DNA of 51,543 bases from Sphingosinicella soli (GCF_014199685.1 NZ_JACHNZ010000029.1:1-51543); one strand, 5' to 3'; positions 31,187-39,895 are shown, numbered from the stretch's first letter. Notes: generated by a model not told the origin, from the sequence alone. Numbers and translations are program-made.

Positions 31187-32085
31187 AACCTGCGCACCTC
31201 GCCTTCATCCTGTTCATCGACATGCTCTGGGCGATGAACATGGTCGCCGTGAAGGAGATCATCGACGCGACCGGCCCGCTCACCGGCAGCTTCCTGCGCT
31301 ACGTGATCGTGCTGCTGTTCATGCTTCCCTGGCTGCGGCTGGTGAAGGGGCGCATGCTCGATATCGTGATCGCCGGTATCGTCTCGGGCGCGATCTTCAT
31401 GGCGCTCGGCGGGCTCAGCTTCGCGCTTACCGAGAATGTCGCGGCGCTTGCCATTGCCGGGCAGCTCGGCGTCCCGTTCAGCCTGCTGCTCGCGGTGATC
31501 TTCCTGGGCGAGAAAATCCGCTGGATTCGAATCGTCGGCACGGGCGCTTCGTTCGTCGGCATCGCCATCATGGGCTTCGATCCGGCGATCTGGGATGAAC
31601 GGCTGGGCGTGAGCCTTACCATTATCGCGTCGTTCACGTGGGCGGTCGGCTCGCTGCTGTTCCGCCGCCTCAAGGGCGTCAACCCGCTCACCATCCACGC
31701 CTGGCTCGCGTTCGTGAGCGCGCCGGTGCTGCTCGCCGGCGCGCTGTGGTTCGAACCTTCCGGGTTTGCCCGCGTCGCGGATGCCGACACGGCGCTCTGG
31801 GGCTGGCTGCTCTATGCGGCGGTCGGCTCGTCGATCATCGGCCATGCGGGGATGAGCTGGCTGCTCCAGCGCTATCCGGTAACGACGATCATGCCGCTCA
31901 CCTTGCCGACACCGCTTGTTGCGGCGATTATCGCGGTCGTGGTTTACGATACGCCGATCAGCATGGAATTCGTCATCGGCGCGCTCGTCACCTTTGTCGG
32001 GGTCGCCGTGGTGACGTGGCGGAGCGTGACGCAGAAGACCGACGAGGAACTGGTGAAGGAATGGGCGCGCGAGGTGAAGCGATGA
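31183..32085 (+). CDS. EamA-family drug/metabolite transporter
   Basis: 300 aa with about ten membrane segments and two EamA repeats, the second beginning near V-S-L-T-I-I-A-S-F-T-W-A-V-G-S-L-L. The first repeat has I-D-M-L-W-A-M-N-M-V-A-V-K. Inner-membrane exporter of amino acids or metabolites; the substrate is not predictable. The 4-bp ATGA overlaps at both ends (with djlA and with the amidase) show one translational unit of three genes. Confidence 0.9.
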   Translation: MKPAHLAFILFIDMLWAMNMVAVKEIIDATGPLTGSFLRYVIVLLFMLPWLRLVKGRMLDIVIAGIVSGAIFMALGGLSFALTENVAALAIAGQLGVPFSLLLAVIFLGEKIRWIRIVGTGASFVGIAIMGFDPAIWDERLGVSLTIIASFTWAVGSLLFRRLKGVNPLTIHAWLAFVSAPVLLAGALWFEPSGFARVADADTALWGWLLYAAVGSSIIGHAGMSWLLQRYPVTTIMPLTLPTPLVAAIIAVVVYDTPISMEFVIGALVTFVGVAVVTWRSVTQKTDEELVKEWAREVKR

Positions 32086-32771
32086 TCGACTGCCCCTCAC
32101 CCAATCACGACGTGCGCGCGCTGCCCGTTTCGATTGTGGTGCTTCATTACACGGGCATGGAGTCCGCCACGGCGGCGCTGCAGCGCCTCACCGATGCGGA
32201 AGCGAAGGTCTCTTCGCACTATCTGATCGCGGAAGACGGCAATGTGCTGCGCCTTGTGGCCGAAGACCGGCGCGCATGGCACGCGGGCAAATCCTTCTGG
32301 CGCGGCATCACCGACGTCAACTCCGCAAGCGTGGGCATAGAGATCGTCAATCCCGGACATGAATTCGGCTATCGAGCGTTTCCCGAGGCGCAAATGGATG
32401 CGCTGGTGCCGCTGCTCGCGGACATCGTGAAGCGGCACGGCGTCCGCCCCGGCAATGTCATCGGCCACAGCGATATCGCGCCTGCGCGCAAGGCCGATCC
32501 GGGCGAACTGTTCGATTGGCCGCGCCTTGCCGGCCTGGGGCTTGCCGCCGGGGCGCCCGCCGCGACGGACGATCCGCACTGGACCGACGCGGGTACGTTT
32601 CTCGCGCTCGAACGCTACGGGTATGACGTGAGCAACGGCCGGGCCGCCGTCGTCGCGTTCCAGCGGCGGTTCCGCCCTTCGAACATCGACGGCGTGATTG
32701 ACGGCGAGACGCGCGCGATCCTGCTCGGGCTGCTGCTGACGACGCCTCAGGACGAGCTGCGGCTCGCCTGA
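32082..32771 (+). CDS. N-acetylmuramoyl-L-alanine amidase, AmpD-like, with C-terminal peptidoglycan-binding domain
   Basis: 229 aa. The Amidase_2 domain shows V-V-L-H-Y-T-G (first zinc His), S-V-G-I-E-I-V-N-P-G, and G-H-S-D-I-A-P-A-R-K-A-D-P-G (second His and Asp). Residues about 165-225 look like a peptidoglycan-binding three-helix domain (A-A-V-V-A-F-Q-R-R-F-R-P). It cleaves the lactyl bond between muramic acid and the stem peptide, as in wall recycling (AmpD) or AmiD. No signal peptide is visible, favouring a cytoplasmic recycling role. Start overlaps EamA stop by 4 bp; 25-bp overlap with the convergent gene. Confidence 0.9.
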   Translation: MIDCPSPNHDVRALPVSIVVLHYTGMESATAALQRLTDAEAKVSSHYLIAEDGNVLRLVAEDRRAWHAGKSFWRGITDVNSASVGIEIVNPGHEFGYRAFPEAQMDALVPLLADIVKRHGVRPGNVIGHSDIAPARKADPGELFDWPRLAGLGLAAGAPAATDDPHWTDAGTFLALERYGYDVSNGRAAVVAFQRRFRPSNIDGVIDGETRAILLGLLLTTPQDELRLA

Positions 32772-33304
32772 GCCTCGGCCTTCTCGGCGCTGATCGGCAG
32801 CGGCGCGGCGGGCGGCTTGCAGCCCTTTGAAGCGCCGTAGCCTTTCAGGAAGCTGCGCCGCGCGACACCCGTGATGATCGCGGCCTGGTAACGGCGCTTA
32901 TTCTCCGCGCTGCCTGAAATTTCGCGCACGATGCCGCGAAAGGGCAGGATCAGGTTGGAAAGGAAATTGCCTGAAAGCCGCAGGACCGTGTCCGCGCGCT
33001 TCTTGCCCTTGTTTTCGGTGATCTCCACATCCAGATCGGGTCCGAGCACGGCATCGAGCGTTTCAACCGCCGTGCGCACCTGCGAACATTTGCGGATGCC
33101 TTTGAGCGAATAGGGATCATCCAGGATGTCGATCAGTTCCTGCGGAATCTCGTCTTTCTTCAGGTTGATGTCCTCGACCGGCTGCGCGGCGGCATCGAGC
33201 GCGCGGTCGAGCGTCGGCTTGTCCTTTTCGCCCGGTGCGGACTGGGCGAGCGCGGTGTGCGACGATAAGGCGAGTAACAGCGCGGAGACGGCAACACGGC
33301 GCAT
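32747..33304 (-). CDS. Secreted hypothetical protein
   Basis: 185 aa from the ATG at 33304. A clear signal peptide (residues 1-20, V-S-A-L-L-L-A-L-S-S-H-T-A-L-A-Q) exports it. The mature protein is mostly helical and charged, with D-D-P-Y-S-L-K-G-I-R-K-C-S-Q and two more basic regions (L-K-G-Y-G-A-S-K-G-C-K). Two cysteines about 105 residues apart could form a disulphide. No family recognised; homologues seem confined to sphingomonads in my recollection. It converges on the amidase with a 25-bp overlap. Function unknown. Confidence 0.65.
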   Translation of the reverse strand: MRRVAVSALLLALSSHTALAQSAPGEKDKPTLDRALDAAAQPVEDINLKKDEIPQELIDILDDPYSLKGIRKCSQVRTAVETLDAVLGPDLDVEITENKGKKRADTVLRLSGNFLSNLILPFRGIVREISGSAENKRRYQAAIITGVARRSFLKGYGASKGCKPPAAPLPISAEKAEAQASRSSS

Positions 33305-33440
33305 GAACAATTCCCTCGATACGCCCCCAGGCACTCTTGCCGCTTAAATCGGGCGCCGCACAAGCATAGACTTCGCCCGGATTTGGCCATAGGCGGCTTC
33401 AAGGATCACGTGTTGCGATTTTGCGACAAGGACGGGCGCG

Positions 33441-34268
33441 TTGGAAACGGACCATAAACCGCGGCTTACGGCGCTGCTCGTCGCCGGTAGACGCACGGGC
33501 GCTGATCCGCTCGCGGCGCATTTCGGCGTGGAGGACAAGGCGCTGATTGCGGTCGCGGGGGAGCCGATGCTGTCGCGCGTGGCGCGGGTGCTGGCGGATC
33601 ATCCCCAGGTCGCGCGCACGATCGTGCTGGCGCAAACCCCCGAACGCCTGCTGGCGCATCCCGGCACCGCGTGGATGGCGTCCGACACGCGGATCGGCGT
33701 GCTTGCGGGCGGGGATTCGGTGAGCGCCGCAGTCGCCGCCGCGCTCGAAACCCACGGCGACGCCTGGCCGTTCCTCGTCACCACCGCCGACAACGTGCTG
33801 CTCGATGCGGCGACACTCAGCACCTTCATCGCCGGGGCCCGAACGCGCGGCACCGACGTTGCGGTGGGTCTCGTGCCGCGCGCTGTCTTTGCGCGCGCCT
33901 ACCCGGACGCGCGCCGGACATGGCTGAAATTTCGCGGCGGGGCCTATTCGGGCGCGAACCTGTTCTTCCTCGCCCGCCCCGCAGCGCTCTCCGCCGTGCG
34001 TTTCTGGCAGCGCGTGGAAAGCGAACGGAAGAAGGTGCGCGCCATCGCCCGCGCGTTCGGTCCGGTCCTCCTCCTCGGCTATCTGGTGCGCGCGATGCGC
34101 ATAGAGGGCGCGCTGGCACGCGCGGGGGTCAGGATCGGCGTCACCGCCGCGCCCGTGCTGCTGGACCGGCCGGAAGCCTGCATCGATGTGGACACGGTGG
34201 AGGATCACGCGATCGCCGGCGCTATCCTTGCCGGGCGTATTCCACATCCTGCCACATTTTCGGGCTAG
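33441..34268 (+). CDS. MobA-like nucleotidyltransferase-fold protein
   Basis: 275 aa. Likely TTG at 33441 after AAGGA; an exact start is unsure. Starts with L-T-A-L-L-V-A-G-R-R-T-G, a variant of the nucleotidyltransferase G-x-G-x-R motif: the second glycine pattern is degenerate. Later T-T-A-D-N-V-L-L is the position of the metal-binding Asp (L-x-x-D). The C-terminal part is long and basic. It lies 9 bp before another nucleotidyltransferase, probably cotranscribed. The pair suggests synthesis of an activated head group or sugar; possibly inositol- or choline-phosphate activation. Function not settled. Confidence 0.7.
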   Translation: METDHKPRLTALLVAGRRTGADPLAAHFGVEDKALIAVAGEPMLSRVARVLADHPQVARTIVLAQTPERLLAHPGTAWMASDTRIGVLAGGDSVSAAVAAALETHGDAWPFLVTTADNVLLDAATLSTFIAGARTRGTDVAVGLVPRAVFARAYPDARRTWLKFRGGAYSGANLFFLARPAALSAVRFWQRVESERKKVRAIARAFGPVLLLGYLVRAMRIEGALARAGVRIGVTAAPVLLDRPEACIDVDTVEDHAIAGAILAGRIPHPATFSG

Positions 34269-34277
34269 GCGCGCCGG

Positions 34278-35015
34278 ATGACGAAACGCGCCATCATCCT
34301 CAGCGCAGGGCAGGGCTCACGCCTGCTTCCGCTGACCGCCGACCGCCCGAAATGCCTGATCGAATTTTCGGGCCGCACACTTCTCGACTGGCAGCTCGAC
34401 ATGCTGATCGCAGGCGGCATCGACGACATCACGGTCGTGGTCGGCTTCAATTCGGACATGGTGGACGCCGCGCTCGCCCGCCGGAGCGATCAGGCCGTCG
34501 TGCGGACGCTGTTCAACCCCTTCTACCAGGTGGCCGACAATCTCGGCTCGGTATGGCTGGCGCGCGCGCTGATGGACCGGCCCTTCCTGATCCTGAACGG
34601 CGACACGCTCTTCTCGCGCGAAATCGTGGCGCGCGTGCTTGCCGCCCCCGATGCGCCGATCCGCGTCACGGTCGATGTGAAACCGGATTATGACCTCGAC
34701 GACATGAAGGTCCGCCGCGAAGGCGAACGCCTTCTCGATATCGGCAAGCGCCTGACCGCCGAGGAGAGCAACGCCGAATCGATCGGTTTCCTGCGCTTCA
34801 ACGCCGAAGGCGCGGCGCGCTTCCGCGCGCAGGTGGAGCAGATGATGCACTCCCCCGAAGGCACGCGAAGCTGGTATCTGCGCGCCATCCATCACATCGC
34901 GGCCGATCCAGCCTCCACCGTGCTCACCACCTCGATCGAGGGGCTGGAGTGGGGCGAAGTGGATTTCCCCGAGGATGTCGCGGTCGGACAGAAACTCACC
35001 GCCGGCTGGCGCTGA
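34278..35015 (+). CDS. Sugar-/choline-phosphate nucleotidyltransferase family protein
   Basis: 245 aa. The N-terminal signature I-I-L-S-A-G-Q-G-S-R-L-L-P-L-T-A-D-R-P-K-C-L-I is the GxGxRLxPxTxxxPK nucleotide-binding loop. L-N-G-D-T-L-F marks the metal-binding Asp. W-G-E-V-D-F-P-E-D near the end resembles phosphocholine cytidylyltransferase-type (LicC-like) proteins (also V-D-F-P-E-D typical of phosphocholine/inositol-1-phosphate cytidylyltransferases). It couples CTP or another NTP to a phosphorylated alcohol or sugar. Follows the previous gene by 9 bp. Substrate not determined. Confidence 0.85.
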   Translation: MTKRAIILSAGQGSRLLPLTADRPKCLIEFSGRTLLDWQLDMLIAGGIDDITVVVGFNSDMVDAALARRSDQAVVRTLFNPFYQVADNLGSVWLARALMDRPFLILNGDTLFSREIVARVLAAPDAPIRVTVDVKPDYDLDDMKVRREGERLLDIGKRLTAEESNAESIGFLRFNAEGAARFRAQVEQMMHSPEGTRSWYLRAIHHIAADPASTVLTTSIEGLEWGEVDFPEDVAVGQKLTAGWR

Positions 35016-35056
35016 GAGGCCCGGGTGTCGATCGGCCCAATGACATACTTTCTGGG

Positions 35057-37546
35057 CTAAACGCCCGGCAAGTGCTGCGCAGCGGCGCCCCAACCGGCGA
35101 GATCGCGGCTGCCCGCGCGTTTCAGGAGCGTCTTGGCATCCTTCACGGTGAAGGTGTCAGCCTTGGTGATCCCGTCCAGCTCTTTCCACGACACTGGCGC
35201 CGCGACCGGCGCGCCGGGCCGGGCCCGCGCGCTGTAGGGGAGGATGGCGGTCGAGCCGCGCTGGTTGCGAAGCCAGTCGATGAAGATGCGGCCCTTGCGC
35301 TTGGCTTTCGACATCGTCGCGGTGAAGCGATCGGGCTCAAGCGCGGCGATGGCACGCGCGAAGCGGTCGGCGAAGTCCTTCACAGCGTTCCAGTCCGCGC
35401 CGGTGAGCGGCACGACCACATGGATGCCCTTGCCGCCGGTGAGCATGGGGAAGCTGGCGAGGCCGATATCGGCAAGGTGCCCGCGCAGATCCTTCGCAGC
35501 GGTTTTCACGGCCTCGAAACCGACCGCTTCGTCCGGGTCCAGATCGAACACCATCCGGTCGGGCCGCTCGACATCCTCGACGCGCGCACCCCAGCCGTGG
35601 AATTCGATCGTGCCCATCTGAACGCAGGCGAGAAGGCCCTGCACGTCCTCGATGTAGAGATAGTCGCCCGGCTTGCCGCTTTTCTCGACGATGGCGATGT
35701 GGCGCACCGCCGGCCCGAAACTGCCGCTGTCGTGTTTCTGGAAGAAACATTGCCGCGCCCGGCCCTGCGGGCAGCGCACGAGGCTCGCCGGGCGGTGCGA
35801 CGCCCACGGCAGCATGATGCCGCCGACCTGCCGGTAATAGTCCGCAAGCGCGCCCTTGGTGATCTTCGCTTCGGGGAAAATGATGCGATCGGCATTCGTG
35901 ATCGACACGGTTTCGCTGTTTTCGATCTGGGCCGGGGTCTCGGGGACGACGTCCTTGGGCATCTTGTCCTCCCGCAGGCCGATGAAGCTGGCGTGGCGCA
36001 GACGGTTATCGGAGGTGAATTCGGCATAGGCGATTTCGGCGACGAGTTTCGGCGTGACCCAGTGTGCGCCGCGCGATTCCGAGGCGGCAACTTCGACCGG
36101 CGCGGTCTTGCGGGCAAGCGGCCGGAGCCTGTTTTCGAGCATCGCGAACGTATCGGCATCGAAGCCCGTGCCGACCTTGCCCGCATAAACGAGCGCGCCG
36201 TCGCGATTTTGCGCCAGCAGCAGCGAAGCGAACGGTCGCGCCCTGGCGCTGCTCGTGGTCCAGCCGACGATTACGAACTCCTGCCGCCGGGTGCATTTCA
36301 CTTTCACCCAGTTTCGGGTTCGCCGCCCGGAATAGGGGGCATCGACGCGCTTGCTGATGATGCCTTCCTGCCCCGCACGGCACATCGCCTCATACAGCGT
36401 CTCACCTGCACCCACGATATGATCGGCATAGCGGATGGAACCGTCAGCGCCCAGAAGGCCGGCGAGACTTTGCTTGCGCGCCACATTGGGAAGCGGTGTC
36501 AGGTCTTCGCCGCCGAGTTCCAGAAGATCGAAGGCGAACAGTACGAAGTCGCCGCCGCCGTCCCTGAGGGCTTTCTGCAGAGCGCTAAAGCTGGGGTTGC
36601 CGTCGCTGTCCATCACCACGATCTCGCCGTCGATCAGACAGGGCGGCAGACCGAGCGTCTTGGCGGCTTCCACGAGCGGCGCAAAGCGGTCCGACCAGTC
36701 CAGCCCCGCGCGCGTATAGATGCGCGCCTTCTCGCCGCTGACGGCGAGCAGGCAGCGGTAACCGTCGAACTTGATTTCGTGCATCCACTCGGCGCCAGTG
36801 GGCACATGATCGACGAGCGTTGCGAGTTGCGGGGAGCGAAAGGCGGGGAGGCGCCCGCGCTCGCGGGGTTTGCCGCGCTTCGCTTGCACGGTGGAACGCC
36901 GCGCTTCGGTCATGGCGCGCGTGAACGCCTTGTCACGCTTTCCCTTCAGAGAGGTCGCAGGCGCGTCCGCCTTGATTTCCGCCATCGAGCGGCCGGTCTC
37001 GATACTGGTCAGCGCCTTTTCGACGAGGTCGTCGGAGCCTGCCGCGTGGTCATCGTCGATCTTCCTGAGCAGCCAGTTCTCCCGCTTTTCTCCGGCGCGG
37101 GGTTTCATGCGCACGAGCAGCCATTCGCCCTTCATGCGCTTGCCGCGCAGCGTGAAATGCAGATGGCCTTCCTTCAGCGTCCGCGCCGGGTCTTTGCCGG
37201 GGACAGGTTCCCACGTGCCTTCGTCCCACAGCATCACCGTGCCGCCGCCGTATTCCCCCGCTGGAATATTCCCTTCAAAACTGCCGTAGCTGAGCGGGTG
37301 ATCCTCGGTCCGCACTGCGAGGCGTTTGTCTTCAGGGTTCAGGCTCGGGCCGCGCGTAACTGCCCAGCTCTTGAGAACGCCGTCCAGTTCCAGGCGGAAA
37401 TCGTAGTGGAGCCGTGTCGCCGCGTGTTTCTGGACCACGAAACTGTTGCCCGCCCTGCGCCCCGGCGTACCGGCGGGCTCCGGTGTCTTTCCGAAATCGC
37501 GCCGGGCGTTATAGGCCTTGAGCGGATCTGCGCGGCGCGCCATCAT
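35057..37546 (-). CDS. ligD: ATP-dependent DNA ligase LigD (non-homologous end joining)
   Basis: 829 aa from the ATG at 37546; ATG 37543 is an alternative. Domain order: phosphoesterase 1-190 (H-Y-D-F-R-L-E-L-D-G, catalytic histidines), ligase 230-530 with the adenylated Lys in E-I-K-F-D-G-Y-R (residue about 259), polymerase/primase 540-829 (V-F-D-L-D-P-D-E, the Asp metal site). All three parts are intact. It processes and seals double-strand breaks with Ku. The start ATG overlaps the ku stop by one base (TGATG), so the two are coupled. Confidence 0.95.
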   Translation of the reverse strand: MMARRADPLKAYNARRDFGKTPEPAGTPGRRAGNSFVVQKHAATRLHYDFRLELDGVLKSWAVTRGPSLNPEDKRLAVRTEDHPLSYGSFEGNIPAGEYGGGTVMLWDEGTWEPVPGKDPARTLKEGHLHFTLRGKRMKGEWLLVRMKPRAGEKRENWLLRKIDDDHAAGSDDLVEKALTSIETGRSMAEIKADAPATSLKGKRDKAFTRAMTEARRSTVQAKRGKPRERGRLPAFRSPQLATLVDHVPTGAEWMHEIKFDGYRCLLAVSGEKARIYTRAGLDWSDRFAPLVEAAKTLGLPPCLIDGEIVVMDSDGNPSFSALQKALRDGGGDFVLFAFDLLELGGEDLTPLPNVARKQSLAGLLGADGSIRYADHIVGAGETLYEAMCRAGQEGIISKRVDAPYSGRRTRNWVKVKCTRRQEFVIVGWTTSSARARPFASLLLAQNRDGALVYAGKVGTGFDADTFAMLENRLRPLARKTAPVEVAASESRGAHWVTPKLVAEIAYAEFTSDNRLRHASFIGLREDKMPKDVVPETPAQIENSETVSITNADRIIFPEAKITKGALADYYRQVGGIMLPWASHRPASLVRCPQGRARQCFFQKHDSGSFGPAVRHIAIVEKSGKPGDYLYIEDVQGLLACVQMGTIEFHGWGARVEDVERPDRMVFDLDPDEAVGFEAVKTAAKDLRGHLADIGLASFPMLTGGKGIHVVVPLTGADWNAVKDFADRFARAIAALEPDRFTATMSKAKRKGRIFIDWLRNQRGSTAILPYSARARPGAPVAAPVSWKELDGITKADTFTVKDAKTLLKRAGSRDLAGWGAAAQHLPGV

Positions 37547-38400
37547 CAAGCCCGCTTGCGCGCAGGCGGTTTGGTCGCGGGGCGTTTCTTCTTTGCGGCG
37601 GCGGGCTTGCGGGCGGGCGTATCGACAGATTTGCGCAATGCAGCCATCAGGTCGATCACGTTGCCGCTGCGCGGGCTTTCCTCGTCGGCATCCTCGATGA
37701 TCTTGCGCCCGCGCGAGCGGCGCTTTTTCGCGATCAGGCCTTCAAGCGCCTCGACGTAGCGATCCTCGAAAACCTTCGCATCGAACGGCGCGGTTTTCTT
37801 GTTGATGAGCGTTTCAGCGAGTTCGAGGAGTTCGCTGTCGGGCTTGATGTCGTCGATGTCGCGGAAATAGGACGCCGCGCGGTTCACTTCGTCCGCATAG
37901 CGCAGCGTTTCGAGCATCAGTCCGCGTCCGCAGGGGCGCAGACACACGGCATATTCGCGCCCGCGCATCGCGATCTGGCCGAGCCCGACCTTGCGCGTGC
38001 GGCGTAGCGCCTCGCGAAGAACCACGAAGGCCTCCTCGGCCAGATCGTCTGAGGGCACGACGAAATAGGGCTTCTCATAATACAGAAGATCGATTTCCGT
38101 GACGTCGACGAACTGCGTGAGTTCCAGCGTCTTGCGACTTTCCAGCTTCACGGCATCGATCTCGTCCTGCCCAAGCAGAACATATTCACCCTTGCCGACT
38201 TCGTAGCCCTTTAGGATATCTTCCGCCTTCACCGGGCCAATGCCGGGCACCACCTTTTCATAGCGGATCGGTTTTCCCGAAGGCTCGTGAATCTGCCGAA
38301 AACTGATTTGCGCCCCGCTTTTGACAGCGGTGTAAATCTCTACGGGAATCGAAACGAGCGCGAGGCGGATCTGGCCCCGCCAATAGGGACGTGCGGCCAT
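37546..38400 (-). CDS. ku: DNA end-binding protein Ku
   Basis: 284 aa, ATG at 38400 after AGGAGG. Begins W-R-G-Q-I-R-L-A-L-V-S-I-P-V-E-I-Y-T-A, typical of the bacterial Ku core, followed by I-R-Y-E-K-V-V-P and the dimer ring. The basic tail (K-K-K-R-P-A-T-K-P-P-A-R-K-R) is Lys/Pro-rich. Homodimeric Ku rings bind DNA ends and recruit LigD. First gene of a two-gene operon; an EcfG-type promoter precedes it. Confidence 0.95.
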   Translation of the reverse strand: MAARPYWRGQIRLALVSIPVEIYTAVKSGAQISFRQIHEPSGKPIRYEKVVPGIGPVKAEDILKGYEVGKGEYVLLGQDEIDAVKLESRKTLELTQFVDVTEIDLLYYEKPYFVVPSDDLAEEAFVVLREALRRTRKVGLGQIAMRGREYAVCLRPCGRGLMLETLRYADEVNRAASYFRDIDDIKPDSELLELAETLINKKTAPFDAKVFEDRYVEALEGLIAKKRRSRGRKIIEDADEESPRSGNVIDLMAALRKSVDTPARKPAAAKKKRPATKPPARKRA

Positions 38401-38430
38401 TCCATGCCTCCTGCGTTCAACAGCATGAAT

Positions 38431-38455
38431 AACCTGCGGGCGATTGCGGAGTTCC
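38431..38455 (-). promoter_or_regulatory. EcfG-like promoter of ku-ligD
   Basis: On the minus strand GGAAC (38455-38451) is followed after 16 nt by GGTT (38434-38431), one mismatch from the consensus CGTT. The -10 is about 30 bp upstream of the ku start. Ku and LigD of rhizobia are under the general stress factor, so an EcfG promoter here fits. Confidence 0.5.
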
Positions 38456-38484
38456 CGTGTTGCTGTCGTTTCATCGCATTTCGG

Positions 38485-38510
38485 GGAAACCAGCATCGGG
38501 TGCGTCCGTT
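38485..38510 (+). promoter_or_regulatory. EcfG-like promoter of the small hydrophilic gene
   Basis: GGAAA (38485-38489) lies 17 nt from CGTT (38507-38510); the -35 box differs by one base from GGAAC. The -10 is 32 bp before the gene's ATG (38543). It lies back-to-back with the ku promoter-like site in the same 142-bp divergent region. Confidence 0.45.
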
Positions 38511-38542
38511 GGACGTGCATGAAACTCTGGAAGGATCAGGCA

Positions 38543-38848
38543 ATGGCATCACGTGAACGAGTTGCGGAAGGACACGAGGACGAACGCCGCAACCCCGGTA
38601 AATCCGGAGATTCGATGCCCGAGAATTACGAACGTGAGGAGCGGGATACGGGTCCGCGCCAGAGCGAGAAGGACAATTCGGGCGATGAGCATCGAGACAC
38701 CGAAAAGCCTGGGCGCCCCGGCTGGGGCGGGCACGACCCGCGTGCGAGTTATCAGGGCGCCGATCGCGGCGAAGATTACGGGCGCGCCGGTTATCGCGAG
38801 GAAAGCAGCCCATCGGTGAAGGCGGGAAAACCGACGACTCGCAAATGA
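38543..38848 (+). CDS. Small, very hydrophilic (possibly disordered) protein
   Basis: 101 aa, ATG at 38543 with GGAAGGA upstream. More than half of the residues are charged or Gly/Pro/Ser (for example E-G-H-E-D-E-R-R-N-P-G-K-S-G-D, and Y-G-R-A-G-Y-R-E-E-S-S). No hydrophobic core is visible, so it is probably disordered, like stress-protection proteins. It diverges from ku and shares a stress-type promoter region. Not assigned to a known family. Confidence 0.7.
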   Translation: MASRERVAEGHEDERRNPGKSGDSMPENYEREERDTGPRQSEKDNSGDEHRDTEKPGRPGWGGHDPRASYQGADRGEDYGRAGYREESSPSVKAGKPTTRK

Positions 38849-38849
38849 T

Positions 38850-38885
38850 TTTTGCACATTCATTCGCGCTGTAGAAAATGCAAAA
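38850..38885. promoter_or_regulatory. Palindromic element TTTTGCA...TGCAAAA upstream of the PLP-enzyme gene
   Basis: TTTTGCA at 38850-38856 and TGCAAAA at 38879-38885 form an inverted repeat spaced 22 nt apart, and GCAAA-N5-TTTGC overlaps it at 38841-38855. The motif resembles the TTTGCA elements seen at the Lrp-type gene. It overlaps the start region of the dehydratase-like gene (ATG 38894). A binding site for an Lrp-like protein is an inference. Confidence 0.35.
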
Positions 38886-38893
38886 CTCGCGGG

Positions 38894-39895
38894 ATGACTG
38901 ATCCCGCTCTTACAATTGAGGCGATTCGCGCCGCGCGCGAGGCGCTCGGTTCCCGTATTGTCACCACCCCGACGCTTGATTGGGAGGCCGATGAACTCCG
39001 CGACCGTCTCGGCGCCGATACGCGCGTCAATCTGAAGCTCGAATTGTTTCAGCGAACCGGGACGTTCAAGCCGCGCGGTGCGCTTACAGTCATGCTTGCG
39101 CTTTCGGCGGCGCAGCGCGAACGCGGTGTCACAGCCGTCAGCGCGGGAAATCATGCGATCGCCACCGCTTATGCGGCGCGCGCACTCGGAATTTCCGCGC
39201 GCGTGGTGATGATGCCCACGGCGAACCCGGCGCGCATAGAGCGCTGTCGACGCCTGGGCGCCGAGGTGGAGATCGCTCCCGATGGCGCGGCCGCATTCGA
39301 ACGCGCGAAGCAGATCGAGGCGGAGGAGGGCCGCGTGTTCGTGCATCCCTTCGAAGGCCCGCTGACAGCGCTGGGCACGGCGACCATCGGGCTGGAATGG
39401 GCAGCCCAGACCGAGCCGCTCGACGTGCTGATCTGCCCAATCGGCGGCGGGGGCCTGTGCGCCGGTCTGGCGACCGCTATTCGGATGCTGATGCCGAAGT
39501 GCCGCATTTTCGGCGTCGAGCCCGAAGGCGCGGACAATATGTACCGCAGCTTTGCGGCAGGATCGCCTGTGGCGAACGCCAAAATCGCAACCATCGCAGA
39601 CAGTCTCGGGCCGCCATACTCGCTCCCCTACAGCTTCGGGCTCTGCCGCGAGGCAGTCGAAGAGATCGTTCTGGTGTCCGATGATGCGCTCCGCGCCGGG
39701 ATGGACCTGTTGTTCCGCGAAGCGCGCCTCGCGGTCGAGCCCGCGGCGGCAGCTGCGACTGCGGCGCTCATGGGGCCCCTTTCGCAGCGGGTGCGCGGCA
39801 AGCGCGTGGGGGTGATCGTCTGCGGCGCGAATATCGATATCGCCGGGTTCACGGCAAACGTCGAAGCGGGGCAGCGGATCACGGGCCTGCAATAG
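38894..39895 (+). CDS. PLP-dependent threonine/serine dehydratase-like enzyme
   Basis: 333 aa, ATG at 38894. Fold-type II PLP enzyme: the Schiff-base Lys is Lys59 in R-T-G-T-F-K-P-R-G-A, the phosphate-binding loop is I-G-G-G-G-L-C-A-G, and the Asn-containing loop is S-A-G-N-H-A. The C-terminal regulatory ACT domain of biosynthetic threonine deaminase is absent, as in catabolic or serine-racemase-like forms. It deaminates threonine or serine to an oxo acid, or acts on a related substrate. No partner genes are adjacent. Confidence 0.88.
   Translation: MTDPALTIEAIRAAREALGSRIVTTPTLDWEADELRDRLGADTRVNLKLELFQRTGTFKPRGALTVMLALSAAQRERGVTAVSAGNHAIATAYAARALGISARVVMMPTANPARIERCRRLGAEVEIAPDGAAAFERAKQIEAEEGRVFVHPFEGPLTALGTATIGLEWAAQTEPLDVLICPIGGGGLCAGLATAIRMLMPKCRIFGVEPEGADNMYRSFAAGSPVANAKIATIADSLGPPYSLPYSFGLCREAVEEIVLVSDDALRAGMDLLFREARLAVEPAAAAATAALMGPLSQRVRGKRVGVIVCGANIDIAGFTANVEAGQRITGLQ

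Noticed and set aside
34949-37759. 936-codon open frame on the plus strand
   Set aside because: It is antisense to ligD and ku, with low-complexity R/A/G-rich sequence; the minus-strand frames show full family motifs.
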